Source: Colius striatus (taxonomy: Eukaryota > Chordata > Aves > Coliiformes > Coliidae). From it: a stretch of DNA of 64,000 nt. The notes under the pieces were generated by a model. It ran no database searches and was not told the origin of the DNA. It worked only from the letters and a program-made list of their open reading frames with translations. Where the stretch lies: assembly GCF_028858725.1 (NCBI RefSeq), contig NC_084767.1, positions 2,097,501-2,161,500 of the forward strand. Reading direction: 5' to 3'. Below, piece by piece: positions 24,267 to 37,197 of the stretch. The translations under genes were made by a program, and so were the position numbers. The first letter of the stretch is position 1. Each line of letters starts with the position of its first letter.

Positions 24267-27200
24267 GACATACTGCTTGTGAACAATTTTTCTTGTACAC
24301 ATCCTTGATGCATACATAATGCTTGGTACCTGATTTTTTACTGATGCCTCCTGTTTTGTTTTTGTTCCTTGATTGGATGAATGTAAACTAGTGGAAAGGG
24401 CAATAAATCAAGAGACATTTCAAGATGGCAGAGAAAACTCTGTCGCTGTAAATCTGGGAACTTTCATGAGACATCTTCAAGACTTCCCTATCTTTCAGTG
24501 AACCAAAAATTCTGTCATGTGGATTCAGGGGTTCCACTTGTTCACAGAAGTCACAGCATTTGGTTAAAACTAGTTTGTAGCAAGCTGCTGTCCAGAGCGA
24601 GTGAATGTCGGCTTTGTCTCACAAGTTTTATAAGGCTGCATTGAATTATGGCAGAACAATTAGTTGCATTCCAACACGATGAGGTTCTTAATTCTTTCAA
24701 AACTTCCCTCACTGCTGAATATGCAAGCTCCACTTAAAACAATACAATTACTATCATAATTACTATTCTTTTTATATAAAAAACCCTAATTTCTAGGCTC
24801 TTTCAGCCAGCATCTCCAAAACTTCCCTGCAGGAGAAGACCAACGGGTGCATGTTTAACTGTTCTGTGTGCTTGAGAATAAGATAGCAATCTAATTGTTT
24901 AGTGTTACAGAAACCCATTTCTATACATCTGGGCATATGAGACAGAACATGAGATAGTCCTCTCCTCCCCTTTTAGACACACACTGATCCCACTGGACTG
25001 AGAAATGAAGCAGAAGGGAATCGGTGCTATGTGGCAAGTTCAGATAAGCATCGAGAAAGGAATAACACCTGTGATTTCATGCACAATGGCAAATGAATGA
25101 CCAATTAGCAAGTGGGACAGTATAATGTGGCACTATAATTATGCTCATTAATGGCACTGCAGGATTGTATCTCTGCTCAGCGGTTTCTCTCTTTTAGAAG
25201 GGAGTAGAACACAACTGAAATGCAGCAATTGAAGAGGATTTTAGTAGGGATACATATAAAAGCAACCTTACCAGTGGCTTTCTACTCATAGTCAGTAAAC
25301 TGATGGAGCTTTACAGACTAAAGATGGGTGAAAGGCAACTGTTGTCACTAAGTATGAGCTGCCCAGTGATCTGAAACTCAGAAAAGGGTAGTAGAGTCCT
25401 GGATACTCCATGGATATGGACAAGAGCAATAGCAAAGGACTTGGTTCTCCAAGTGCTGGATGTGGAGATGGTAGAGCTGGCTCAGTGTGAGTCCAACCCC
25501 AGCTTTGGCAGCAGGAATAAGTTTCTCTTCAACCATACAGTTAACAGCTGCTTTTGCCACCTCCCTCTGAAACACCTGGGCAAACCCAACAGACAGGCAA
25601 GACAAGATGGACCAGTAGTTTAATCCAGTTTCAGACTGCAGGACCTGACTAACAAAAGGCTTGTACCTAATCTTTCTCTTTTTTGTATCACATCTCATGT
25701 TGCTGTTTCAGTGGGAAATTGTGCTGTTCAGCAACAAGAGACCTAATCTGCCTGACAGACAGGGATCAAATGATGGGTGACTCAGGAGACTTTCGAACTC
25801 TGTGAAGAAGCAGCAGCAACCTTCTAAATTCTCAGTCAGCCCAAATGACAGCAAGAAAAGTTTTCCAGCCCTCCATGTTCACCTTTAATTTAATTTTTAA
25901 ACATTTAGTAAACACAATTGTAGGGCTTCTCATTAACTTTGGAATCTTATAGTCATAATTTTTGATACACAACATTACTTACCAATTAGCTTGTCTTGTT
26001 CGTTTAAATTTCTTCGCTCATATTTTAATGGGAGCTAATGATGCCTTTGTTGACTTATTTAATGTTATGTAAATGTGGCTATAAACTGTGAAGGGTTTAA
26101 AGAGCAGCTCTTTTTTTTGCTTACTCGTCAGTTTTCAGAGAATGTTTGGTATTCTCACAGTCTGCACACATCACCCTGATGAATAGGAGTAACTAAGAAG
26201 GCAAATAATAATAATTTTGTAAGATAAGCAGTGGAAAGTATTCAGTGTAAAATTTGATTTCTTCTCTTTACTGATGATTAATCTTTCTTTTTTCTTTTTT
26301 TTCCTTTCCTTCATGGACTCTCAGGGAACTTTGTGGCAGCTAATCTTTATCGTGATATTGAGAAACTGCTACACCTAGGTGGATGTTTAGATTCTGCCAC
26401 GCTCAGGTTGCCAGCTCATGAGGACACCTTGTTTAATTTTGCTTCACAGATCAGAGCCTCTCCTCTGTAGTTACACACGGACTTTTAATTCAGTTCCTGT
26501 TAAACTGAAATATGAACACATATACGTAGGTGTACATAGAAAATACCCACAGACACGCATGTATGTATGATACAAAAGTTTCTGTGACAGATAAATGCAC
26601 TGATCCTACAAAAAATATATCCTTCTTAATGACAGCATTGGCTCTAGGACGTATTTCTGACATTTAGCCCTCTGGAGAAAGTAATGCAGCTTTTTCAATA
26701 TCCCCTTTCTTCTCTACAGCTCAGGACTGCTTCCCTTTGTCTCCTTCCCACCGTGCTTTACTGGTGACCAAAGGTCAGCCAAAGGGGATTCTTAGAAACT
26801 TAGAGAGAAGCAGCCAGTGCAGCCTGTATTTGGTTACAATTACACTATTGCATGTAAAAGCTATTCTGATTGCTAATGAGTAGAAGGTGGGGAGCAGAGA
26901 GGCTTGTGAAACTCTTCGGCAAGGAGTTTGTAACCAATTGAGTGCTGGTTTCTCAGACCTGATGATAATGCTTTGAAAATGCACTTCAAACGTATCGTAG
27001 AACATTTCAATATTTAAATATTCATTTATTCTAATTTTCCTTTTGATAGGCACCAACCACTAGGCATACATTTCAGCAACTACCATCATCTACAGCACAC
27101 TGTCTATCAACGTGGATTTTAGCACAATTCACTGTAAATTATGGAATGCTTTCCAGCTTCTTATCAATGTTTCAGTTACTCCTTTAGTTCCATATTTTAC

Positions 27201-30200
27201 AAATTGGTGGCTGAGAAGGAACGCTTCAAACAATGAATGAACAAGTTCTACCTCCTATTACAATATAGATCTTCTTCTAAAGGTTGGTGAGCATGTGTTT
27301 GCCTTTCTTTAGGGCAGATGCTATTTTTCCCAGAGTGGATTTACACAGACAACATGTATAAAAGTTAATTCGTCATAAACTGTTAAAATTTCTTCAGGGA
27401 TTTGACTTAAAAAGTAAAAGTCAACCAGATGTGACATTGAAATGGTGCATACATTTTATACACATAATATCAAAATGTGATTTTTGGTGGTTGAGGTGGG
27501 TCCTGCACTAGGTTGTCAAGAGTTGAACGTTTCCTACCCTACTAGTCACATAATAATGGAAGTTATATAAATGTATTAAATTTGGCATGCCATAACTGCC
27601 AGAGAAACCAGTTTAGTGCAGATGACACGATATTATTATAATATCTTTGATTTCCAGTAAATTGTTTCTTAGATTGTTGCTTTCTTATGACACTTGTCAA
27701 CTCTTTTATACGCATTTTCAAGCTTCCACACTTTTTTTTTTTTGTCAAGGAAGTTGTTCTGCTGAGCATTGAAAACATACTTTTTGACTTAGTACAGCAA
27801 ACAACAAATATATCTGCACATTTCTGTAGCAGTAGTGTGGAAATAAGTATGTATTCTTCTCTTTGATTAACTGATTTGTGTTAGATGAGTTCAAAAACTC
27901 ACGTCAGATGCACAATGGTGCTATTAGTTTCACTGAGATGGAGTTTACCTTAACAGCACCCATTTGCAGAGAACATAATTCTCAACACTGGTGGGCTTTG
28001 AAGCTCATTTAAAATGAATAATGTTGACTACTTTATGCTATAGACCAGCGTTACCTCTAGCAAATGTTACAAATTCTCAAATCCCCTTTGCCATAAAAAA
28101 CTTTCTAAGGTGTGTTTTATTCTTTAGCTTTCCCATGAATGCAATAGGAGCTGTGCTGGTATGAAGTTCAGTTCAGTAGTTACTGGGAAGCACCATCTTG
28201 TATCATTCATCCTCTTTAATTTGTGTAATACAGACACAGTGCCAATTGCTGTACATCATGTGTCTCTACCACAATTCCACTTTCACTTTCTTACAAGTCT
28301 ATTGCTTTTTGTATTATTTCACTGTTGAAAGGTGGCTTTTTGTGACTACATCATCACTGTAAAGTTCCTCATGGCACGCAGAAATACCCGAGCAGACTAA
28401 TGCAGACTGCAAAACATGAACGTCTTCTAAAAGAAATGCTGCTACAATGAGCCAACTATAACTGACATTTCAAACAGATTTCTCTCCCTTCTCTTTTGTG
28501 TTATAATCCAGAAGTTGTTGAGTGGGTGAAAAGAGTATTTTTCATAAAACATCCTTCTCTCATAATAAGCAGGTAGTAAATTATACAGAGGTTACTAGTA
28601 TGATGTCTTGGTCTGAAATCTCACTGATAAAAATGAAAGAAGGATGCTTAGATACTAGTTCTTGAGGAATATTTATTGATCCCTATTTTTACTGGAAGCA
28701 GATGTTAGAATCACTGTTTCTTTCTCTCAGATTAAATTCATTCCGTCATTTTCAGCTGCCCAGCAGTCTCTGGCAGAACTTTATATAGTTTAGGGAAATA
28801 AAAACTAAGAAGTCCCAGTGCATGGGGAAGAGAAGTCAAGTTTATTTGGCCCACAGTTAAATGGAAAATTATTGGGACTGTGACTGAACATGCAGATTTC
28901 ACAAGGTCCCACAAGTTCACATAAATTTAGATCAGTCCCCCGGCTTTTGCTTCTTCTTCAAGCTTGATCTAAACTGTCTTAATCTCAGGGGTTTTCAAAG
29001 TAGAGCAGAAAAACCTAGTTAAAACAAGGTTCTGCTATCAGACTACTTCTAGCTCCTCCTGCTGAGGTTGAAAGCTAGGAAATAACAAACTCATCTGGAA
29101 GCTTAGTTAGGAGAATAGCATTGCTGTATCACACTTCTCTTCAAAGAGGGGTTCAAGAGTGTGCACACAACAAGTCTGATGACCAAGAAGCTGCACCACA
29201 GATCATAACAAGTACAGAAATTGCAGCCTTTTGAGGTGACTTACTGAGACTAACCATGGTGAGGGTATTTTGTAATCTCACACCCAAGGAGAGAGACAGA
29301 TAAAAAGACTTTAAAAAACAATCCATAACTTCTATTGTCAGCATTGAATGAAGCCCTCCCACCTTAAGCACCTCCTTTATTTTTTCCTTCCTTTGTTTAT
29401 TGTACTTCATCACGGGATTCACTCATCTAGCAATTTATATTAATTAAATTGTGCAAGGAACATGCTTCTGTGCCTTACCAGAGCTAGAAACACCCTGTGA
29501 ATTTACAAACATTTGTGTTCAAAATATACTACAGCTGCTCTTCAATCTTACTTCTAATATAGCAAAATGCAGCTGAGATCTGCAACAGGCCAGTACCCTG
29601 CAGACCCAGCCCTGCTTAGCCCACTCCATCTGCAGTTGCTGGCAAGCAAAACCAGAGGCCATTAAGAAAGCTAATGCTTAGCCATTTTTGTTGATGGATT
29701 CAGCACTAGAACAATATTTTGCAGGGAAGCTAGACAAAAATGCTGTTAGTTCTCATTAGAGATGGAAGAACTTTGTGAAGCTAGAGGTTTTTGCAAATCA
29801 ATCATATTGCTTTTTAGGTACGCAAACCGAGCCTGACTTCACAAACCATTTTTTTCCCCCTGTCATTGAATTCTCAGGGGACTTCCCCCTCCCCACACCA
29901 CTGATGATTAATAAAAAGGGGAAAAAAAAAATCCAAATGTTTTTTCTAGCTCAGGGGAAGCCTATTCCTTGTATCAGCAACAGTAATGCCCACCCTTTTA
30001 AAAAGCAGGCCCTGCAGGAAATACGATAGCCTCCCTCACTGGGATTTTTTTTTTTACTTCTGTTTTTCTCAACTATGTTTTTAATTCTCTCTTTCTTTTC
30101 CTTTGTGTTCACTCTCTGCTCCCAGATGCATGCTAAGCCCAGCTCCGCTCCTTTGCACCCATGCTTACCTCACTCATAAATAAATTTCCCATTGAGGTTT

Positions 30201-32189
30201 CCATTTAAGTCTAATTTCCAGTTCCATTTTTTCATACAAAATGAGTTTGTGTGTTTACTAAATCTTATGGGTCGTTAAGTGCCATTGTAATAAGACCTCT
30301 GTGGATAATGTACATATTTTCTAGAAGCCCATCGTGCTGTTATTACAACAGGGTACCCAAGCCTCCAGTAAGAGGAAACTCAAGATGCAGGAGAGGGAAG
30401 GGGTAAACACCAGACAGATTTACGGGGGGCTAACAGGCCTTTGGAGCCCATAACACTCCTCATCTTTGCAGTGCTGGCAACCTATTACTCTCAGCAGCTT
30501 CTCTCTGGCTGCTCAGTTCCGTCAGCTAAATGCAGCTGACTGGCCCGTGACCAATACATCTGGCACAGGAGTTGCTGGAGCAGAGAAAGTGCAGCAAATG
30601 CCTCTTTTCCTCCTCTCTCTGGACCCTCCTTTCCAACTTGGCTGAGCATTTCTCCCAGGAGAGAAGCACGCCTGCCCCTAGCATATCATAGGCTGGCTTC
30701 GTGCCATCGTCTTGGCACGAGCTTTGCATACCTGACCTAGAAGGTGAGCACGTGGGCAGGCTGGAGAAGCGGAGAGGGTGGATGTGCTCTTTCGTGTGGT
30801 GTGATTATAGCCATACAGGCAAACAGCCCCTTGTCTGCTTCCATCAGTGAATAACTCTGCCCACCTTATTGCACAGATCTCCTGTGTTCTGCAGTGACCC
30901 TTACTCATGGTCACTCCTGACATACTTGATGCAATCACATCCTGCACTGGGATGGTACCAAGCACAAATCATTGGATGAGGGGGTTAGAACATGCTTCAG
31001 CTTTCCAAACCATGCCTTTAAATATTTATCCTAAGTGTATCTGTACCGTTGTGTGATTAAACCTTCTCCATTATTCAGAGCAATAGATCCACTTATCATA
31101 ATGACGCGCTGCCTTTTGAGTAGTAAATACCATCTCCAGGTTACTGTTTGAGGGGGCTTTCCCCCTCTTTTAAAAGAAGCCACTGAGCTATAAATGTCTG
31201 TTTCTCACTGGATGAGTTGCTGCTCATAAGTGAGCAATCAGCATTATCTAAATAAATGAAATATTCTTTGGGGCTAAACAAAACGCTTGTTAGCTTGAAA
31301 CTAATCTGTAGGAAATGAATGGTGTTTGTTAGTCTTACAGAACACCGAAGAGATTCAGTTTGCGTTAGTGTTTCCAGTAGTGCCAACATAAATGAGCAAG
31401 TCTCTAAGATACAGAGCTTGTTATTGTTATAAGATGAGGAGTGGAAAGGAATGTGGTGTTATGTAATTCAGAATTGTTATTTAACATGGAAATGAGCTGC
31501 AGAACTCGCTCAGAAAATCCAGTTAAAACATACAGTGGATGCACTTGAGTGGCAGAAGAAACAGCTCTGAACGCCGGATGCTCCCAGGATGCTGCAAACT
31601 GAAATTACTCCCCTAAAGTCCATGGAAGACGCTTGGACTCAGCACCCTTGAAAGATCAGTCCAAAGTGTGATTTACTGAGTGGCTGTTCTGTTCCACGTT
31701 GCTGTTTTTCATTACTGTTTTTGCAGGAGGAAGCAGGCTGATAGGAGTTGCTCTCTTGAGAACCATGAAAAGAGAGTGTTCTTTGACAGCAAAGCTGGCC
31801 TGCACAGCCACAGCCCCAAAGCACTGAGAAAGCTGCCCCACTTTCAAACGTCGGAATTTCCCAGAGACTACCACGCAGCTTTATTGAAAGCATGCAACAC
31901 CTTTCACACTCCACCACGGCTCATCTTTGGTCCTTTAAACATAGCTTGGACCATCACGCACCCACAAAATGCTGCTCAGAAACAGACAGTCAACCTGTCT
32001 TCACTCTCACCTTCCTTCCACCAGTATGGTGCTTTCTGCATTGCTTCATATTTCTTATTCTGTGTTTCATGTTGAAAATACCTTCTTAAGGGTGACAGGC
32101 AATTTGTTTGGGGTTTTTTTAGGCCATTCACAGACTTAATTCCCTGCTAGGCTTTTCAAGCAGAAGTGAGAGGGGAGATAGTCCGGTGC

Positions 32190-32256
32190 TACGAGTCAGG
32201 TGATAGTCTTGCTTGACAAGAGCTTCCTGTGGGACCTTGGCAAGTCATTTAGGCTG
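32190..32256 (+). mobile_element. MIR-like SINE relic, short
   Basis: GAGTCAGGTGATAGTCTTGC leads into GTGGGACCTTGGCAAGTCAT and TTAGGC. The CCTTGGCAAGTCA block matches the most conserved part of the MIR core. Only about 65 bases are recognisable. Confidence 0.55.
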
Positions 32257-34366
32257 TAGTAAAGGTGTTGGGGAATGCAGCTGGGTGAGCTGTCCTTCAG
32301 AGCTGCTGCTTGCAAAGTGGCTAGCAAGGAAGCGGCTGCTTAAATCAGGCGTTTAAAATTAGACTTCTGAAGATGAATCCCACTATCAGTAAGTAGGAGA
32401 TGGCAATTGGAGACCTGGACTGGTTTCTGTCTGTCTGCTGGGGTGAAATGATTCATTTTCCCATCATCAGCCCCTACGAAGCTCTGAGCTAAGATATTTT
32501 TGGTTACAAACTTTCAGGTACAAAAGCAATTTGCAACTTAGAGGGGAAAAGACCTGACATTTTAAAGGCAAACTATCAACTAAAATAAAGTGAAAGGATT
32601 ATTATGTGCATGTGAAGGATGGGTGATAAATGAGATATTTGTGACACATACAGATTGTTCATGGAGAAATGATTGCTATGAGTAACGTGGAAATTAGTGC
32701 TGTAATACACTTTGGCATGCTTATGCTTTTGCTTCTATCTTTGGATCTTGCTTTTGTAGTATGGTCATCTCAGTAGTGCCTGGAGCTTTACTTACTCTTC
32801 AGTTTTGAGGATGCTTCTTTTGGACTTATGAGCTCATTAGGTTATGCTAGGTAACACAGTTCCTGATACAGAAGCCTCACAAAAGACACGAAGCCTTAAA
32901 AACGTTTCTGTTATTGGGAAAAGCCTGACATTCAGTTGGCGGAATTTCCTGATGACCAATCAGGTCATGGACCTGCTTTCTTCTTTGGCCCCGGACTTAT
33001 GATATTTTAAAATGAACACCCATGTCCAACTCTGTGCTTTCAAAGCTCTGCAGTATGTGCTCAGCGTTTAGCAAGGTCTTGCCTACTATCAAAGCCTGCA
33101 AGCTTTGTTGGGCAAAGAGCCTTCAGAGGTGACATTACAGTCCCAGACTAATAGCTCTGTCTTTCCCAGATGTGCTAATTTCCACCATCAGTCTATCCCT
33201 CTAAGTAAATATGTAGAGTAAATATGTTTCCTAAACAGGAGGACCAAGCTGGAAAGAGGGTGAAAAAACTCAGAGGAGGGAGGTGTGAAAAAATACAGTT
33301 ATTGGGAGGTCAAAGTCAAAGAAAAATAGAGCTGCATTGTCTGTGAGTGGCGTGTTTGTGCTAGGAACTTCTCACACTGTTTAGTTTTGTTTTGCTATCT
33401 GCCATTGACTGTCACATTTCACAAGTTAAGAAAGATGTTATTTCTTTGTTTATTTTGTCAGTCTTAGATAGTCTCTGGAGGGAAATTATATCACTGTTTC
33501 AGTGTAATAGATTTAATTTGTTTGTGTCTTGTTGTCTATAGCATCTATCTAACTACTTATCTCTGAAGTTACCTCTCAGTCAAAGGTTTTCTGTTTTGTT
33601 CACATTTTAACAGGAGGGAATTTGCACTTGATTGCTTTGAACACTTTCTAAGTTTGGTCAGCTATCCATGTATTTATTTTTCTGTTCTAGCGAGAGAAAA
33701 TGGGAATTTAAAATGTATGGAACCAGCAGAGGTTTAGCTGCGATTTGTTTCTAATGTAGAGGAAAATTGCCCAAGTAATCTTATCCCATTCATACAACTA
33801 ATATGGCTATGAGACTCTGATGTGTTGAACGGTAAACACCATGCAACATACCCTTAAGAACTGTGGCTTAAAAGATTTCTTATTTTCCATCACACGGTTC
33901 TAGCTTTCGATGAATAAATATCAGGCCTTGCTTGCATTAACGTCCATGGGAGTTTTCATGGGTTTAAATGGGAGTAATGTAAGTTCCTAGTTTATAAGCA
34001 TATTTTATAAAAATGAGGGTTATAATGCATTATGGAGTTGAATGGTGCCACTGTGTAGCTATGTGATGAAAACATATTTTTGATGCAAGCAGGCTACAAC
34101 AACCAATTCCGATTGGGAAGACATAAACCCACTATCAGCACTTGGGCAAGGGATGTCAAGTATTCTCCAGCAGATGAAGGCTTGAAATCTGGAATAAATT
34201 TTGACTATATTCTCCAAAACCCCCAAAATTAAGATCCCCATGTAGGGAAATGCTCTGACCTGTGTGATATAGAAGACACTTTAGATATGTCAATTTGTTT
34301 GGGCTTAATATCTATGGGTCAGCTCACTCCCACCTTCACCAAGCAACGCGACCTTTGAGCAAATTT

Positions 34367-34388
34367 ATATATATGTGCACATATATAT
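34367..34388. repeat. AT-rich perfect palindrome
   Basis: A 22-base perfect palindrome centred on GTGCAC with eight alternating A/T bases on each side. It probably arose from a small (AT)n/(GT)n microsatellite and could form a cruciform. Confidence 0.85.
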
Positions 34389-34989
34389 GCACACATCGAA
34401 GTCCCAGGACTAAGATGAGAGAAGATGTAGGAAAACATGGGGGAAAAAAAGCATTACTTGTTCCACCTTCCATATCAAACCATAGGAAGTCAAATCTTGT
34501 CCCATTGCCATCGTTAGTGTAGTTTTCATCTGCTACACACTTAACTATTTTAATCTCTTATCAAAGTCAGGGTGAAATCAGTCTTTGCAGAATTTTAGTG
34601 TCTCTTCCCTAATCCTTCTTTATCAAAATACCTTGTCACGTTTGTCTATGGTATTTCTCACCTGACATCAAGCACATTGTTAAGCGTCAATTTAACACAT
34701 TGTCTTGCCGGACTCTTTAATGGATCAAAACTCACACACTGACTCATTCTCTTGCAATGGTGCAAAAAATTAGCCCTTGACTAACAGAAGGGGTGGTTTT
34801 AGGCACTATCCCCACTGTATTTTGTATTTATCTCCTGTAAAATCCTTCCCTGAATACACAAAATACTGAATGTTGCTCATCTATCTTGTGAAATTTACAC
34901 ATCGTTTGACTACAATTCTGCTTCTTATATGTCACCTACCTCCTTTGCCACATCCCCTCAGTTCCTTTGAATCTTCTCCAGACCCAGTG

Positions 34990-35275
34990 GTTGTTGCATT
35001 TACATTCTTCTCTGGGCTGTTAATGAGTATATCGATTAATACTGGCTCCAGTATCAATCCCTGTGGGAAACCAATTGATACTTCTCTCTCTTTTGACATA
35101 AATCCATTGATGGTAACTCATTGGTTCCTAGCTGTTGGATAGATTTTTGTCTACCTTATTGTATTATTATGCAGGCTATGCAACTCCAGCTTTTCTATTG
35201 AGCTTGTGTGTATCACTAAACTAACAATTTACTAAAAATCCAACTGTGTCTGCCTTAATTAATTAAATTCTCAGT
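34990..35275 (-). mobile_element. Ancient CR1-like fragment
   Basis: The landmark is ACTGGCTCCAGTATCAATCC followed by CTGTGGGAAACCA, then CCATTGATGGTAACTCATTGG, in the order found in antisense CR1/L3-like elements. It is much more diverged than the neighbouring copy, which begins 90 bases further on. The borders are approximate. Confidence 0.5.
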
Positions 35276-35364
35276 ATAATTGGGCCTGAGCTTCCTTTCA
35301 CAGACCTGTACCAGCTATTACATGGTCCCACAAAATTTTCACCAGTTCTGTCAGCTTTTGTTTC

Positions 35365-36213
35365 CATAGAATGGGGAAGTAATTTAGGTTGAAAGGGACT
35401 AGGGAGATAATCTGGTTCAAGCCCCTGCTCAAAGCAGGTTCTGTTAGATCAGGTTGGTCAGGGCTGTGTCCAGTCAAATCTTGAGCACCTCCAGCAGTGG
35501 GGATTATGCAAGCTCTCTTGGCAACCTGCTCCTATATTTGATCACTTTCATGATGAAAAAACCCACCCTTTCTTCTATTTGATATTCTTTCTATTGTTCT
35601 GACTTGTTTCCACTGCCTCCTGATCCTCCAAGAGACATCTGATTCTGTCTTCTCTGTATCAGGCAGTTGCAGGAAGCAATACAGCCTCTCTTTCATCTGA
35701 TCATCTCAAGACAGAGGAAGTCCAGCTCCCTCAGTTTCTCAGTTCCCTCACTCAACCAAACTTGTGATCCCTCTGGTATTTGCTCCAGTATGTCCATGCC
35801 TCTGTTGTAAGTGGACACAGCACTACAGTTGTGGTCTCACAAGTGTCAAACATGTCCTTAGATCTGCTGACTGCTCTCTTGCTAATATAGCCTAGGTCGC
35901 TGTTGGTTTGCTTTTTTCCTTTCTAGAGAGTCAGCCTGCAGTCTGTATCGTTGCATGAGGCTATTTCATCCCAGACACCAAGACTTTTCATGTTTTGCTG
36001 AACACCATAAGGTTTCAGCCAGCTCATTTCTCCACCCTGTCCAGGTCCCTCTGAAGGGTAGCCCTGCCATCTGGTACATTGACCACTCTCTTGTTATTTG
36101 GTGTCATCTACAAACTTGCTGAGAGTGCACTCTGTCTCATCAGCAGGTCATCAATGAAGACATTAAAGCAGTATTGGTCCCAGAACTGATCCCCGGAGGG
36201 ATGCCACTACTTA
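35365..36213 (-). mobile_element. CR1 LINE, longer and older copy
   Basis: It begins CATAGAAT on the plus strand and carries landmarks of antisense CR1 over about 850 bases: CCCCTGCTCAAAGCAGGTTC, the CTCACAAGTGTCAAACATG portion, TGTCATCTACAAACTTGCTG and GATCCCCGGAGGGATGCCAC. It is the longest repeat in the window and reaches into what was the 3' part of the reverse transcriptase ORF region. Many substitutions and small indels break all frames, so it is inactive. Confidence 0.85.
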
Positions 36214-36900
36214 CACTTTGTCTAGAAGCATGCCAGATAATTTATCTGTTTTGTTGGTAAGAACTAATGTTACAAGCCAGGCATGGTGGAATGAGAACCT
36301 GCCTCACTGGCACTGATATGTGAATAAGAAATTGGGTCACTTCTTAGCTGAAAGTACTCAGAATCTGCCCAGAGAGCTGGAATGAGGCTGATGAATCTCA
36401 GAATGGACAAGTATTTTGAGGGAGACAGAACTAATGCTATCTTGAAGGGCAGATTCACTTACTGAATCTGTGATTCCTTAGATTTGGCATTTCGTGACAT
36501 TATTACATACAAGTTCCAGCTCTCACATTGATGGACAACAGATACAGCAGAGGCCGTTGCCATTTGTCAAAGGCAGCATAGACACCACCCAAAGGTATTT
36601 GTGCTAGGGACAAAGTTCATATTTCAAGGTTTACATGGACCTACACACATTGGGACAGTGGAATAGATCCACCAGATCAAAGGACTACTCAAGACATCCC
36701 TGCTTTCCACTGTGAGTGCAAGTTTGCCTTCTGGACCTCTGGCCATACCAAGCACATTCAGCAGAGAGTATGTAAATATTTGCTCACGCTGGAGGCTGCA
36801 ATGTTAGTCCTTACCCAGCCATCTTTCTATTCGATGAGGATGTGGGAAAAGAGCCCCTTCTCAAAACCTCTGACACAATAAACATTCAGCTCCAGTAACT

Positions 36901-37032
36901 GAGGCCCTGATTCAGTAGGAACCCTTACTGGGGAGGAGTGCTTAAGCAAATTATATCTCAATGGAATCAATAGGACTTTGGCATATGCTGAATGTTTAAG
37001 CACGTGCTGAAGTGTTTACTATTCAGCCCCTC
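36901..37032. repeat. Palindromic interspersed repeat (MITE-like), near-complete copy
   Basis: The ends are inverted copies: GAGGCCCTGATTCAGTA at the left and TACTATTCAGCCCCTC at the right. Inside, GTGCTTAAGCA (36938-36948) is inverted as TGTTTAAGCAC (36993-37003). The overall palindromic layout of about 130 bases without coding capacity suggests a nonautonomous DNA transposon relic. I recall related sequence as common in reptile and bird genomes, but I cannot name the family with certainty. Confidence 0.55.
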
Positions 37033-37178
37033 ATTTAGCTCCCATTTAATTAAACAAGATCAGATTCTCAACAGAAGTAAATCACTGAAGTTTCTCCCAT
37101 GGGAGTTTTCCCAGTTTGCGATAATTGAGGAGCTGATCTAACGTCCCAACTTCACTTCTTTTTTCAAACATCTAGGTA

Positions 37179-37197
37179 TCTGTCTGTCTGTCTGTCT
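37179..37197. repeat. (TCTG)n microsatellite
   Basis: Nearly five TCTG units. Confidence 0.9.

Larger units (their letters stand above)
23946..34989. other. Intergenic desert, repeat-poor
   Basis: Apart from the palindromic repeat at 24131 and the MIR-like piece at 32190, little recognisable repeat is present over 11 kb. Low repeat content and TAAT-rich blocks at 25061-25180, 25890-26110 and 30225-30340 fit a regulatory desert. A kappaB-like site lies at 29877-29888. No coding sequence was recognised. Confidence 0.7.

Noticed and set aside
34367..34388. AT-rich palindrome as a possible replication or breakage element
   Set aside because: It is best explained as a small imperfect dinucleotide repeat; no further structure supports a function.
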